The notes beneath the pieces were generated by a model. The model made no database searches. It had not been told where the DNA came from and saw only the letters and a list, made by a program, of their open reading frames with translations. A DNA stretch of 64,000 nucleotides from Knoellia locipacati (GTDB lineage: Bacteria > Actinomycetota > Actinomycetes > Actinomycetales > Dermatophilaceae), in NCBI RefSeq assembly GCF_007992835.1, contig NZ_BKBA01000009.1, positions 62,001 to 126,000 on the forward strand. The letters run 5' to 3'. The position numbers and the translations under genes were made by a program. Shown in pieces: positions 17,066-25,261 of the stretch. Each line of letters begins with the position of its first letter. Position 1 is the stretch's first letter.

Positions 17066-19648
17066 ATGGGACTGTACCTGAGCAGACGGCGCCGGGGTGG
17101 CTCGCTCAGGACGAGGCTGGGGGTCCTGCTCGCGGTTCTCGTGGTGTCGCTGCTCGGCGCGCCGGCCGCCACGTCGGCGCCCGTCAGGGCCCTGACCGGC
17201 ACGCCCCCGACCGGCACGACGAGCCTGACGACCTTGACGACCGTCACGGCGCCGGCACCGGCCGCTGTGGTGCTCGCCGACGGCGCCGTGGCCTCCCGCG
17301 TGGCCGTGGGCTTCCGACACACCTGCGCCCTGACCCGCACCGGCGGTGTCCAGTGCTGGGGTGACAACACCTACGGCCAGCTCGGCCGGGGCACGACCGG
17401 TGCTCCCTCGGGCGTGGCGCAGTGGGTCGTCGGGCTGCGGTCCGGCGTCGCGTCGCTGTCGGCGGGGGAGGACCACACGTGCGCGGTGACGACCGCGGGC
17501 GCGGTGCGCTGCTGGGGGAGCAACACGTGGGGGATGCTCGGTGACGGGACGACGATCGACCGGTCGCTGCCCGTCACGACGTCGGGACTGACCTCCGGCG
17601 TCCGCTCGGTGTCACCGGGCGGTCAGCAGACGTGCGCCCAGCGCACGACCGGAGCCGTCCTGTGCTGGGGCTGGAACGGCTCCGGCGGGCTCGGCGACGG
17701 CACGACGACCGACCGCCTCCGGCCGGTCGCGGTCAGGGGCCTGCCGACGGACGTCACCTCGGTCTCGGCCGGCGCGACCTATGCGTGCGCGGTGACGAGC
17801 GGCGGACGTCTGTGGTGCTGGGGCGGCAGCCAGTGGCTCGCCGGTGCGGGTGAGTACAACGCCCTCACGACGCCCCGCCTCGTGCAGCTGACCGGTGTCA
17901 GGCAGTTCGCCGCCCGCCTCGACCGCACGTGTGCGGTGACCACGGCAGGCGCGACCTGGTGCTGGGGCGGGCCCGGCGAGCTCGGCGACGGGCGGAACTA
18001 CGCGCCCGAGGCGCCGGTGCCGGCCCGCGTCGAGACGCTCGGCGACGGCACCACGAGCACCGTCGCACCCGGCCAGTCCTCCACGTGTGTGCTCACTCCT
18101 GCCGGCGCCGTGCTCTGCTGGGGCTCGGGTGACCCGGGACTGGACGATCTGCTCCTCGGGAACCAGCGGACGCTAGGGGCGTGGCGACCCCAGCCGGTGA
18201 CGGGGCTGGGCTCCGGTGTGCTCCAGGTCGAGAACAACTACAACCACCACTGTGCCCTCACCGCAGCCGGTGTCGTCCTGTGCTGGGGTCGTAACGTCGA
18301 GGGTCAGCTCGGGCGCGGCAACGTCTCCGCGGACCCCTGGCCCTCGGGCACAGCGACGTCCTCCTCTTCCTCGAGGCTCTCGGCACCCGCGTCGCCGTCG
18401 TCGCCGAGGTCGCGCCGGCCCGGCTCCTCCGACGTCCGCGCAGCGCACCAGTGGCGCACCGGAGCCATCGCCTACCGGCCCACCTCGACCCGGAGCACCG
18501 AACCGCGAACCCGCCCGCACCGCAGCGGGACCGACGTCCGGAGCGGGCAGGACGGCATACGCGAGTCCGGTTCGACGTCCACGGCAGGCACCGCGACGGT
18601 CGCCGCGCTGCCCACCGTGGCCCAGGTCGCGACCGGGACGAACCACGCCTGCGCTCGCACCACCGGCGGTCGACTCTGGTGCTGGGGGTCCAACACCTAC
18701 GGCCAGGCGCCGGGCGACGAGGGTTCGTTCACGACCACGCCGAGCGAGGTGCCCGGGCTCACGAACGTCAGCGACGCCGGACTCGGCGACGGGACGACGT
18801 GCGCCGTCGCCAGCGCCCGGGTGTGGTGCTGGGGCCTCAACCTCGACCACCAGGTGTCACCGTCGACCGACGCGTACGTCGTCACGCCGACGCGCTACGC
18901 CGCGCTCACGAGCAGCACGCGACAGGTGGCGAGCGGGCTGGGCCTCACGTGCGCCCTGAGCACGGCCGGCGGCGTGCGCTGCTGGGGCTCCAACTTCATC
19001 GGTGGTCTGGGCAACGGGTCGTCGGTCGACCGCTCGGCGACCCCCGTCACGCCCACGGGTCTGGGGTCCGGCGTCGCCTCGCTCGCCGACGGCGCTCCGC
19101 GCTGCGTCGTCATGACGACCGGTCAGGTCCGCTGCTGGAGCTTCTCCTCACCCACGGGCTCGAGCACGACGCCCGTCGTCATCCCCCTGCCGGCTCCAGC
19201 GACCTCGGTGAGCGTCGGCGAGGCGTCCTGTGCCCTGCTCACCACCGGCGCCGTCCACTGCTGGGGTGACAACCGGTTCGGCTACCTCGGTGACGGCACG
19301 CTGACCCCGACCACCTCGCCGCGACCCGTGGTCGGACTCGGCTCCGGCGTCGGCGCCATCTCGAGCGGTGGGGGAGTGACCTGTGCCGTGCTCACTGCGG
19401 GGACGACCCGCTGCTGGGGTAGCAGCTCGGCGGGACTGGGCAACGTGTCCGTCTACTCCTCGTCGGTGCCGTGGCAGACGGGGACGACGGGTGCAGCGGT
19501 CCGGCAGGTCGCCGTCGGCAGCGGCTTCGCCTGCGCTCTCGATGCCCGTCCGTCGCTGTGGTGCTGGGGCGACAGCTACTCCGGACAGCTGGCCCTGCCG
19601 CTCGAGGCGCCGAAGCAGTACTCGCGGCTGCCGGTGCGGATCGGGTGA
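17066..19648 (+). CDS. Secreted protein with two seven-repeat RCC1-type beta-propellers, 860 aa
   Basis: Residues 1-~40 form a signal peptide (basic start, hydrophobic TRLGVLLAVLVVSLLGAP, then APAATSAP). After a Thr/Pro linker come 14 repeats of ~50 residues. Each has a pattern like HTCALTRTGGVQCWGDNTYGQ: a central TCA(L/V), a CWG tail and a LGDG-type turn. Repeats 1-7 and 8-14 are separated by ~85 residues rich in Ser, Pro, Arg and Thr (about 18337-18600), so the protein probably folds as two seven-bladed propellers. Each blade keeps two cysteines, possibly a disulfide outside the cell. The ATG has GGAGG 5 nt upstream. The gene is divergent from the sigma/anti-sigma pair. Its ligand is unknown; actinobacterial secreted RCC1 proteins are poorly characterised. 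Confidence 0.85.
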   Translation: MGLYLSRRRRGGSLRTRLGVLLAVLVVSLLGAPAATSAPVRALTGTPPTGTTSLTTLTTVTAPAPAAVVLADGAVASRVAVGFRHTCALTRTGGVQCWGDNTYGQLGRGTTGAPSGVAQWVVGLRSGVASLSAGEDHTCAVTTAGAVRCWGSNTWGMLGDGTTIDRSLPVTTSGLTSGVRSVSPGGQQTCAQRTTGAVLCWGWNGSGGLGDGTTTDRLRPVAVRGLPTDVTSVSAGATYACAVTSGGRLWCWGGSQWLAGAGEYNALTTPRLVQLTGVRQFAARLDRTCAVTTAGATWCWGGPGELGDGRNYAPEAPVPARVETLGDGTTSTVAPGQSSTCVLTPAGAVLCWGSGDPGLDDLLLGNQRTLGAWRPQPVTGLGSGVLQVENNYNHHCALTAAGVVLCWGRNVEGQLGRGNVSADPWPSGTATSSSSSRLSAPASPSSPRSRRPGSSDVRAAHQWRTGAIAYRPTSTRSTEPRTRPHRSGTDVRSGQDGIRESGSTSTAGTATVAALPTVAQVATGTNHACARTTGGRLWCWGSNTYGQAPGDEGSFTTTPSEVPGLTNVSDAGLGDGTTCAVASARVWCWGLNLDHQVSPSTDAYVVTPTRYAALTSSTRQVASGLGLTCALSTAGGVRCWGSNFIGGLGNGSSVDRSATPVTPTGLGSGVASLADGAPRCVVMTTGQVRCWSFSSPTGSSTTPVVIPLPAPATSVSVGEASCALLTTGAVHCWGDNRFGYLGDGTLTPTTSPRPVVGLGSGVGAISSGGGVTCAVLTAGTTRCWGSSSAGLGNVSVYSSSVPWQTGTTGAAVRQVAVGSGFACALDARPSLWCWGDSYSGQLALPLEAPKQYSRLPVRIG

Positions 19649-19719
19649 GGGCCGACGGCCCCGGGTGGCGCGGCGGTCTCGCTCCGCGTCCGCTGTCCGG
19701 GGCATGGTGCCGCCCCTCG

Positions 19720-19725
19720 TACGAT
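19720..19725 (+). promoter_or_regulatory. Leaderless -10 box (TACGAT) for hisE
   Basis: TACGAT ends 7 nt before the hisE GTG at 19733 and no ribosome-binding site is present. Confidence 0.55.
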
Positions 19726-19732
19726 TGACCCC

Positions 19733-19996
19733 GTGAAGACCTTCGACGCGCTGTTCGCCGAGCTCACCGACAAGGCCGCGACCCGTCCCGAGGGCTCGGG
19801 CACGGTCGCCCAGCTCGACGCCGGCGTGCATGCCATCGGCAAGAAGATCGTCGAGGAGGCCGCCGAGGTGTGGATGGCCGCCGAGCACGAGAGCGACGAG
19901 CGCGCCGCCGAGGAGATCTCGCAGCTGCTCTACCACCTGCAGGTCCTCATGGTCGCCAAGGGCCTGACCCTCGACGACGTCTACACCCACCTCTGA
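19733..19996 (+). CDS. hisE: Phosphoribosyl-ATP pyrophosphatase
   Basis: Second step of histidine synthesis: hydrolyses phosphoribosyl-ATP to phosphoribosyl-AMP. The 87-aa stand-alone HisE is an all-alpha MazG-like domain. The core motif is [17 protein letters not shown] with paired acidic residues for Mg2+, followed by [14 protein letters not shown]. In this genome HisI is a separate gene, at 25946. It is 14 nt upstream of hisG, so the two form an operon, and it is probably transcribed leaderless. Confidence 0.96.
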   Translation: MKTFDALFAELTDKAATRPEGSGTVAQLDAGVHAIGKKIVEEAAEVWMAAEHESDERAAEEISQLLYHLQVLMVAKGLTLDDVYTHL

Positions 19997-20010
19997 GACA
20001 CGAGCCCCTC

Positions 20011-20856
20011 ATGCTGCGCATTGCCGTCCCCAACAAGGGTTCCCTCGCCGACCCCGCCGCCGAGATGCTGCGGGAGGCGGGCTACCGCACCCGTCGCGAC
20101 TCCAAGGAGCTCGTCGTCACCGACGAGGCCAACGGCGTCGAGCTCTTCTACCTCCGCCCGCGTGACATCGCGGTCTACGTCGGCTCCGGCACCGTCGACT
20201 GCGGCATCACGGGCCGCGACCTCCTGCTCGACTCGGGCAGTGCCGCCACCGAGGTGATGACCCTCGGCTTCGGGGGTTCGACCTTCCGGTATGCCGGCCG
20301 CCCCGGTTCCGTCTCGACCCTCGCCGACATCTCGGGCCGCCGGGTCGCCACGAGCTACCAGGGCCTCGTCGAGAAGCACCTCGCCGACCACGGTGTCCAG
20401 GCCGAGGTGGTCCGCCTCGACGGCGCCGTCGAGACCGCGATCACCCTCGGGGTGGCCGACGTCATCGCCGACGTCGTCGAGACCGGCGCGACGTTGCGCA
20501 GCCAGGGCCTCGAGGTCTTCGGCGACCCGATCCTGCGCAGCGAGGCCGTGCTCATCCGTCGCGACGGCAGCGACCAGGACTCCGGCATCGAGGTGCTGCG
20601 GCGCCGGATGCTCGGCGTCGTCACCGCCCGCCACTACGTCATGCTCGACTACGACGTCCCCGCGGCCCTCGTCGACGAGGCGTGCGCGATCACGCCGGGT
20701 CTGGAGTCCCCGACCGTCTCGAGCCTGCAGAACCCCGAGTGGAAGGCCGTCCGCGCGATGGTCCCGCGCTCGGGCACCAACCAGGTCATGGACCGCCTCT
20801 GGGAGATGGGCGCACGCGCCATCCTCGTCACCGACATCGCCGCGTGCCGCCTGTGA
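20011..20856 (+). CDS. hisG: ATP phosphoribosyltransferase (long form)
   Basis: First committed step of histidine synthesis. The 281-aa protein starts MLRIAVPNKGSLADPAAEML. It includes the PRPP-binding region DVIADVVETGATLRSQGL and a C-terminal ACT-like regulatory domain (about residues 205-281), which makes it the long, histidine-inhibited HisG-L form that does not need HisZ. The stop overlaps the GTG of the PH-domain gene (GTGA). Confidence 0.96.
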   Translation: MLRIAVPNKGSLADPAAEMLREAGYRTRRDSKELVVTDEANGVELFYLRPRDIAVYVGSGTVDCGITGRDLLLDSGSAATEVMTLGFGGSTFRYAGRPGSVSTLADISGRRVATSYQGLVEKHLADHGVQAEVVRLDGAVETAITLGVADVIADVVETGATLRSQGLEVFGDPILRSEAVLIRRDGSDQDSGIEVLRRRMLGVVTARHYVMLDYDVPAALVDEACAITPGLESPTVSSLQNPEWKAVRAMVPRSGTNQVMDRLWEMGARAILVTDIAACRL

Positions 20857-21299
20857 GCGAGCCACTGTCCCGCGAGCCGTTCCGGTCCCGGCGCGGCCGC
20901 CTCATGGCGACGGTCATGGCGGCCGTCTCGCTGGCGCTCTTCGTCGTCCTCGCCGTGCTCGTGTCCGGTGTCGACGAGGGCGGATGGGTCGTGGCCGACC
21001 GGGTGATGATGGCCGTCATCGGCGTCGCGCTCGCGCTCGTGCTCTGGCGGTGGGCCGCGATCAAGGCCGTCCCCGACGACACCGGGGTCACCGTGCAGAA
21101 CCTCATCGGTCAGCGGCACATCCGGTGGGACGAGATCCGCGACGTGACGTTCGACGACGGAGACCCGTGGGTGAGCATCCACCTCGCTGACACCGAGACG
21201 GTGGCGGTGATGGCGATCCAGCGGGCCGACGGACCCACGTCCCGGGACGAGGCCCAGCGCCTCGCCGACCTCGTCTCGGTCTCGCGCGACCACCGCTGA
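20853..21299 (+). CDS. PH-domain membrane protein, 148 aa
   Basis: Two transmembrane segments near the N-terminus (LMATVMAAVSLALFVVLAVL and MMAVIGVALALVLWR) are followed by a ~75-residue bacterial PH-like domain. That domain runs from DTGVTVQNLIGQRHIRWDEI to WVSIHLADTETVAVMAIQ. The GTG start overlaps the hisG stop. Small PH-domain membrane proteins after hisG are a recurring arrangement in actinobacteria, but no function has been settled and nothing here implies a direct role in histidine synthesis. An array of 51-bp repeats follows its stop codon. Confidence 0.75.
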   Translation: MSEPLSREPFRSRRGRLMATVMAAVSLALFVVLAVLVSGVDEGGWVVADRVMMAVIGVALALVLWRWAAIKAVPDDTGVTVQNLIGQRHIRWDEIRDVTFDDGDPWVSIHLADTETVAVMAIQRADGPTSRDEAQRLADLVSVSRDHR

Positions 21300-21431
21300 C
21301 ACGAATCGACCAAGTGGTCAGTTCTGGCACAGGCGCCCGCCGCCCGGCGACAACTTTCGACCAATTGGTCAGTTCTGGCGCGGGCGACCGCCGCTCGGTG
21401 ACAACTTTCGACCTATTGGTCAGTTCTGGCG
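21300..21431. repeat. Three tandem 51-bp repeats, each with a 12-bp palindrome
   Basis: The palindromic core occurs at 21308-21319 (GACCAAGTGGTC), 21359-21370 (GACCAATTGGTC, perfect) and 21410-21421 (GACCTATTGGTC), spaced exactly 51 bp. Each core is followed by AGTTCTGGC, and copies 2 and 3 are preceded by ACAACTTTC. The AT-rich cores stand out in this genome. The array fills the gap between the convergent PH-domain and kinase-MFS genes. It could terminate transcription, bind a protein at each palindrome, or be a repeat element; sequence alone does not decide. Confidence 0.85.
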
Positions 21432-21438
21432 CCGCGGG

Positions 21439-23250
21439 TCAGGAGACGCGTGGGCGGCCGGGCTTGAGCGACATCGCCGCGACCAGCTGGAGGAACATCA
21501 GCAGGGCGAGGACGAGCCAGATCGTCGAGTAGCTCCCGGTGAGGTCACGCACGGCACCCATCGTCGTGGGCCCCATCGAAGCCACGGTGTAGGAGACGAG
21601 GAACGCCATCGCCGTGAAGCGGGCAGCGGCGGCGGGCGAGACGGCATACCGGACGAGCAGGACGAGCCCGATCGCGAACGACGCGCCCTGGGCGACGCCG
21701 AGCAGCAGCGCCCACACCCACGGGGCGGCGTCGGGAGCCGCCCACACTCCGGTCTGGCCCGCGAGCCCGCACAACGCTGCGCCGACGAGCGGCACCCGCC
21801 AGTCGCCGACCCGGTCGGTGATCGCGGGACCGACGAGACCCGAGACGAACTGGGCCCCGGTGAACACCGACAGCAGGATCCCGGCGTCCTGCGCCTCCCA
21901 GCCGTGCCCGACGTAGGTGGGGGAGAGCCAGGCCAGCGTCGAGTAGAACTGCCACGACTGCACCGCGAGGAACCCGGCGACCAGCCACGCCGTGTGGCTG
22001 CGCCACGGCAGCCGGTGGCTCGAGTCCGGCGGGTGCTGGTCGTGGTCGCCGCCCCGGTGGACGTCGCGGTCGACGGGCAGCCAGAGCACGACGCCGGCGA
22101 CGGCGACCAGGCCCCAGAAGCCGAGCGAGGTGTCCCAGTCGCCGAGGGCGCCGGCGAGCGGCACCGACACGGCCGCCGCGACCGCGGCGCCGCCCATCAT
22201 GGCGAACATCTGCAGCCCGGTGGCCAGCCCTGCGCGACCGGCGGGGAACGACGCCTTGACCATGCCCGGCAGCAGCGTCCCGGCGAGCGCGATGCCCGCA
22301 CCGGCACAAAGGGTGCCGAGATAGAGGGCGAGGACCTCGTGCCCGAAGCCGCGGGCGAGGTTGCCGACGGCGATCGCGACCATGGCCAGCGAGATGCACC
22401 GGGCAACACCGAGCCGGAGCCCGAGCCGTGCCGCGGGCGGCGCGAGCAGGCCCATGCACAGCACCGGCAGGGTCGTGAGGACGCCGAGCCAGACGGAGCT
22501 GAGGCCGAGGTCCTCACGGATGCGCGGGAGCAGGGGCGGCAGCGACGTCATGAGCGTGCGCATGCTCAGCGACGCGGCGACGACGCCGAGGACGACGAGC
22601 CACAGGGGTGGTCCGTCGGCCGGCTGTGCCTCGGCCGGCGGCGCCTCGGCCGGGGGCGCCTCGGTCGGCGGCGCCAAGTCGGCGCCGACACCGGTGTCGA
22701 GCGCGAGGTCGGCGGCGGCGCGACCGGGAGAGACGGCATACAGCTGGCGCTCCTGGTCGGCCCACTCGTCCCACCGCGCCTCGAAGACCGCGCCGTCGCG
22801 GGCGATGGCGCGCACGTAGCGCTGCTCGGTGGGCGCCTCCACCCACACGCGCACCGAGGCCGACTCGCCGGCGATCGCGAACGCTCCGACGCCCTCGAGG
22901 ACGACGAGGTCCGCGCGCGGGACCGACTCGCGAGCCCCCGGCTCGTCCTCGTCCCAGTCCCACGTCGGGTGGCTCGCGGGCTCGCCGTGGGACCAGGCGT
23001 CGACGAGCGAGCTCCGCACGAGCTCGACCGTGGAGAGCACGCCGGTCCAGCCCTGGTGCATGTCGTCGACGTGGAGGACGAGCGCGCCGAGCGCGTCGCC
23101 GAGGTCCTTGGCGAGGGTGGTCTTGCCGGAGCCACTGGGGCCGTCGACGGCGACGACCGTGACCTCGCCGGCGAGGGCGCCCCGCTCGGCGAGGAGTCGC
23201 CGGACCTCCCTCGTCAGCCCTGCCACGTCCGTCACTGCGTCGAATGCCAC
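21439..23250 (-). CDS. Fusion: N-terminal P-loop (uridine-kinase-like) domain + C-terminal MFS transporter
   Basis: Residues 1-~195 are a P-loop kinase-like domain: VAVDGPSGSGKTTLAKDLG with a full Walker A, VLHVDDMHQGW, an LVVLEGVGAF strand, and RYVRAIARDG, like uridine kinase/AAA-type kinases. A Pro/Ala/Glu linker (about 195-220, repeats of PPAEA) leads to ~380 residues of a 12-helix major facilitator resembling the CynX/NimT cyanate-nitroimidazole group. One continuous frame of 603 residues covers both, and base use is uniform across the joint. The GTG start at 23250 lies 6 nt after a TAGGGT box that contains the upstream gene's stop codon. The transported substrate and phosphorylated molecule are unknown. 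Confidence 0.8.
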   Translation of the reverse strand: MAFDAVTDVAGLTREVRRLLAERGALAGEVTVVAVDGPSGSGKTTLAKDLGDALGALVLHVDDMHQGWTGVLSTVELVRSSLVDAWSHGEPASHPTWDWDEDEPGARESVPRADLVVLEGVGAFAIAGESASVRVWVEAPTEQRYVRAIARDGAVFEARWDEWADQERQLYAVSPGRAAADLALDTGVGADLAPPTEAPPAEAPPAEAQPADGPPLWLVVLGVVAASLSMRTLMTSLPPLLPRIREDLGLSSVWLGVLTTLPVLCMGLLAPPAARLGLRLGVARCISLAMVAIAVGNLARGFGHEVLALYLGTLCAGAGIALAGTLLPGMVKASFPAGRAGLATGLQMFAMMGGAAVAAAVSVPLAGALGDWDTSLGFWGLVAVAGVVLWLPVDRDVHRGGDHDQHPPDSSHRLPWRSHTAWLVAGFLAVQSWQFYSTLAWLSPTYVGHGWEAQDAGILLSVFTGAQFVSGLVGPAITDRVGDWRVPLVGAALCGLAGQTGVWAAPDAAPWVWALLLGVAQGASFAIGLVLLVRYAVSPAAAARFTAMAFLVSYTVASMGPTTMGAVRDLTGSYSTIWLVLALLMFLQLVAAMSLKPGRPRVS

Positions 23251-23256
23251 ACGCGC

Positions 23257-23262
23257 ACCCTA
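23257..23262 (-). promoter_or_regulatory. Leaderless -10 box (TAGGGT) overlapping the FUSC stop codon
   Basis: On the minus strand TAGGGT begins with the TAG stop of the FUSC gene and ends 6 nt before the GTG of the kinase-MFS gene. One trinucleotide thus serves as stop codon and part of the promoter. Confidence 0.5.
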
Positions 23263-24435
23263 GGTCGCGTCCTCGTCTCGGGCATCGTCGACCACGAGGC
23301 GGTCGTCGTCGTCGAGCTCGCGGTGGGACACCGGCACGAGCTCGCCGGCCTCGTCGACGGGCATCCCGGTGAGGACGAGGAGGTCGACGACCATCGAGCG
23401 GACCTGCGCCCGGATCACCTCGCCCGACAGCCCCGAGGCGGGCTCGATGACGGCGCTGCGCTCGGCGAGACGGTGCAGGCCGGCGCGGGCCGCGGTCGGC
23501 TCGTGGCGTTCGTGGAGCTCGCGCGCGATGTCGTCGCACGACCGTGCGAGGTCGTCGATGAGGGCCGTGTATGCCGGGGGGATCACCTCTCCGCGCCGCG
23601 TCCCGACGAGCGCCCGGCGGACGAGCACCCGCAGGTTGCGGATGGCCCGGTCGAGCGGTTCGAGGAGGTCGGCGACGGCCTGGGCGCCGGGCAGGTGGCG
23701 GCGGCGGAACGGTGACAGCCGCACGACGGCGACACCCTCGGACGCGAGCGCCTGGAGCTCGTCGAGCATCCCCTCGGACGCGCGGGCCCGCGTGAGTGTG
23801 GCTCCTGCAAGCTCGCCGTCGTCGGTCCGGATGACGGTGGCGGTCTGACGCAGGATGGCCGAGATCTCCTCGACGACGCGGGCCGCCTTCTGCCGTGGGC
23901 GCTGCAGGCCGGTGGCGGGCACGAGCACGCTGATGACGAGCGCCACCGCGCCTCCGGTGACGGCGTCGAGCCAGCGGGTGAAGGCCTGGTCGGGCGCCGC
24001 GAGCAGCGTCGTGATGATCGCCGCCTGGACGCCGGCCTGGATCGTCAGCAGGATGCCCGCCCCCACGAGCGAGGCGATCGTCATCGCGAGCACGACGACG
24101 ACGAGCACCTGGAGGACGCCGCTGCCGAACACGTGCGAGAACACGTCACCGATGAAGACGCCGAGGGCGACGCCGATCATCACCTCGACGGCGCGACGGA
24201 CCCGCTGCCCGTAGGACATGCCCAGGGTGATGATCGCCGTGACCGGTGCGAAGAACGGCATCCGGTGCTCGAAGACGCTCCCGGCCAGCCACCACGCGAG
24301 CGCCGCACCGACCCCGCACTGGAGGATGAAGGCGAGCCGGCTCGACAGCCGGTCGGTCCGGATCCGGGCCTCGGAGCGCGAACGCCTCGCGACGCGGGAG
24401 GGCAGGTCGGAGGCGGACGGCATACGAGGCATCAT
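23260..24435 (-). CDS. FUSC/aromatic-acid-exporter-family membrane protein, 391 aa
   Basis: The N-terminal half has about six transmembrane helices, starting LAFILQCGVGAALAWWLAGS, with the family-typical PFFAPVTAIITLGMSYGQRVRRAVE. After the block of helices (DAVTGGAVALVISVLVP) comes a ~210-residue cytoplasmic helical domain and an acidic tail. This is the layout of FUSC/DUF939 putative aromatic-acid exporters. The start codon is one of several near 24435 (MMPRMPS); the third ATG lies inside a CGGCATAC word. It is divergent from hisF and 9 nt upstream of the kinase-MFS fusion, so the two transporters likely form an operon. Confidence 0.8.
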   Translation of the reverse strand: MMPRMPSASDLPSRVARRSRSEARIRTDRLSSRLAFILQCGVGAALAWWLAGSVFEHRMPFFAPVTAIITLGMSYGQRVRRAVEVMIGVALGVFIGDVFSHVFGSGVLQVLVVVVLAMTIASLVGAGILLTIQAGVQAAIITTLLAAPDQAFTRWLDAVTGGAVALVISVLVPATGLQRPRQKAARVVEEISAILRQTATVIRTDDGELAGATLTRARASEGMLDELQALASEGVAVVRLSPFRRRHLPGAQAVADLLEPLDRAIRNLRVLVRRALVGTRRGEVIPPAYTALIDDLARSCDDIARELHERHEPTAARAGLHRLAERSAVIEPASGLSGEVIRAQVRSMVVDLLVLTGMPVDEAGELVPVSHRELDDDDRLVVDDARDEDAT

Positions 24436-24446
24436 CCTCTGCCGGA

Positions 24447-24452
24447 TAGCCT
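24447..24452 (+). promoter_or_regulatory. Leaderless -10 box (TAGCCT) for hisF
   Basis: TAGCCT ends 6 nt before the hisF GTG at 24459, within the short divergent region shared with the FUSC gene. No Shine-Dalgarno sequence is visible. Confidence 0.5.
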
Positions 24453-24458
24453 GCCCAC

Positions 24459-25232
24459 GTGAGCGTCGCCATCCGTGTCATCCCGTGTCTCGACGTCGAC
24501 GGCGGCCGGGTCGTCAAGGGCGTGAACTTCGAGAACCTCCGCGACGCCGGCGACCCCGTCGAGCTCGCCCGCAGCTATGGCGAGCAGGGCGCCGACGAGC
24601 TGACCTTCCTCGACGTCACCGCGAGCAGCGGCGACCGGGCGACGACCTACGACGTCGTGCGCCGGACGGCCGAGCAGGTCTTCATCCCGCTCACCGTCGG
24701 CGGGGGAGTGCGCACCGTCGACGACGTCGACCGCCTGCTGCGCAGCGGCGCCGACAAGGTGGGTGTCAATACCGCCGCCATCGCGCGTCCCGAGCTCATC
24801 GCCGAGACCGCCGACCGGTTCGGCTCACAGGTCCTCGTCCTCTCGGCCGACGTACGTCGCCGCCGCGCCGACGACGGCTCCGTCACGGACGACGTCGAGG
24901 TGACGACCCACGGCGGGCGCACCGGCACCGGTCTCGACGCCATCGAGTGGTGCGTGCGGGCGGCCGAGCTCGGCGCCGGCGAGATCCTGCTCAACTCGAT
25001 GGACGCCGACGGCACCCGGGCCGGCTTCGACCTCGACCTCATCGCGCGGGTCCGCCGCGAGGTGACCGTCCCCGTCATCGCCAGCGGTGGCGCCGGGGCG
25101 GTCGAGCACTTCGCCCCGGCGGTGCGGGCCGGTGCCGACGCGGTGCTCGCGGCGAGCGTCTTCCACTTCGGTGATCTCACCATCGGGCAGGTCAAGGACG
25201 CGCTGCGCGCCGACGGTCACCCCGTCCGCTGA
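24459..25232 (+). CDS. hisF: Imidazole glycerol phosphate synthase, cyclase subunit
   Basis: Cyclises the product of HisH-released ammonia and PRFAR into imidazole glycerol phosphate and AICAR. The 257-aa TIM barrel starts [21 protein letters not shown] with the catalytic Asp. It contains VGGGVRT, the second catalytic Asp in [10 protein letters not shown], and phosphate-binding IASGGAG. A short Arg/Asp-rich insertion ([13 protein letters not shown]) lies in the DVRR loop. HisH is not in this window. Confidence 0.97.
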   Translation: MSVAIRVIPCLDVDGGRVVKGVNFENLRDAGDPVELARSYGEQGADELTFLDVTASSGDRATTYDVVRRTAEQVFIPLTVGGGVRTVDDVDRLLRSGADKVGVNTAAIARPELIAETADRFGSQVLVLSADVRRRRADDGSVTDDVEVTTHGGRTGTGLDAIEWCVRAAELGAGEILLNSMDADGTRAGFDLDLIARVRREVTVPVIASGGAGAVEHFAPAVRAGADAVLAASVFHFGDLTIGQVKDALRADGHPVR

Positions 25233-25261
25233 CGAGGCGCTGACGCGGCCCGGCCGCCGGT

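Noticed and set aside
18337-18600. A possible frameshift or separate small gene in the linker between the two RCC1 propellers
   Set aside because: The main frame stays open across the whole region and both flanks are in the same frame. The alternative frame has no start or stop that would define a gene. I keep only the fusion suggestion as a finding.
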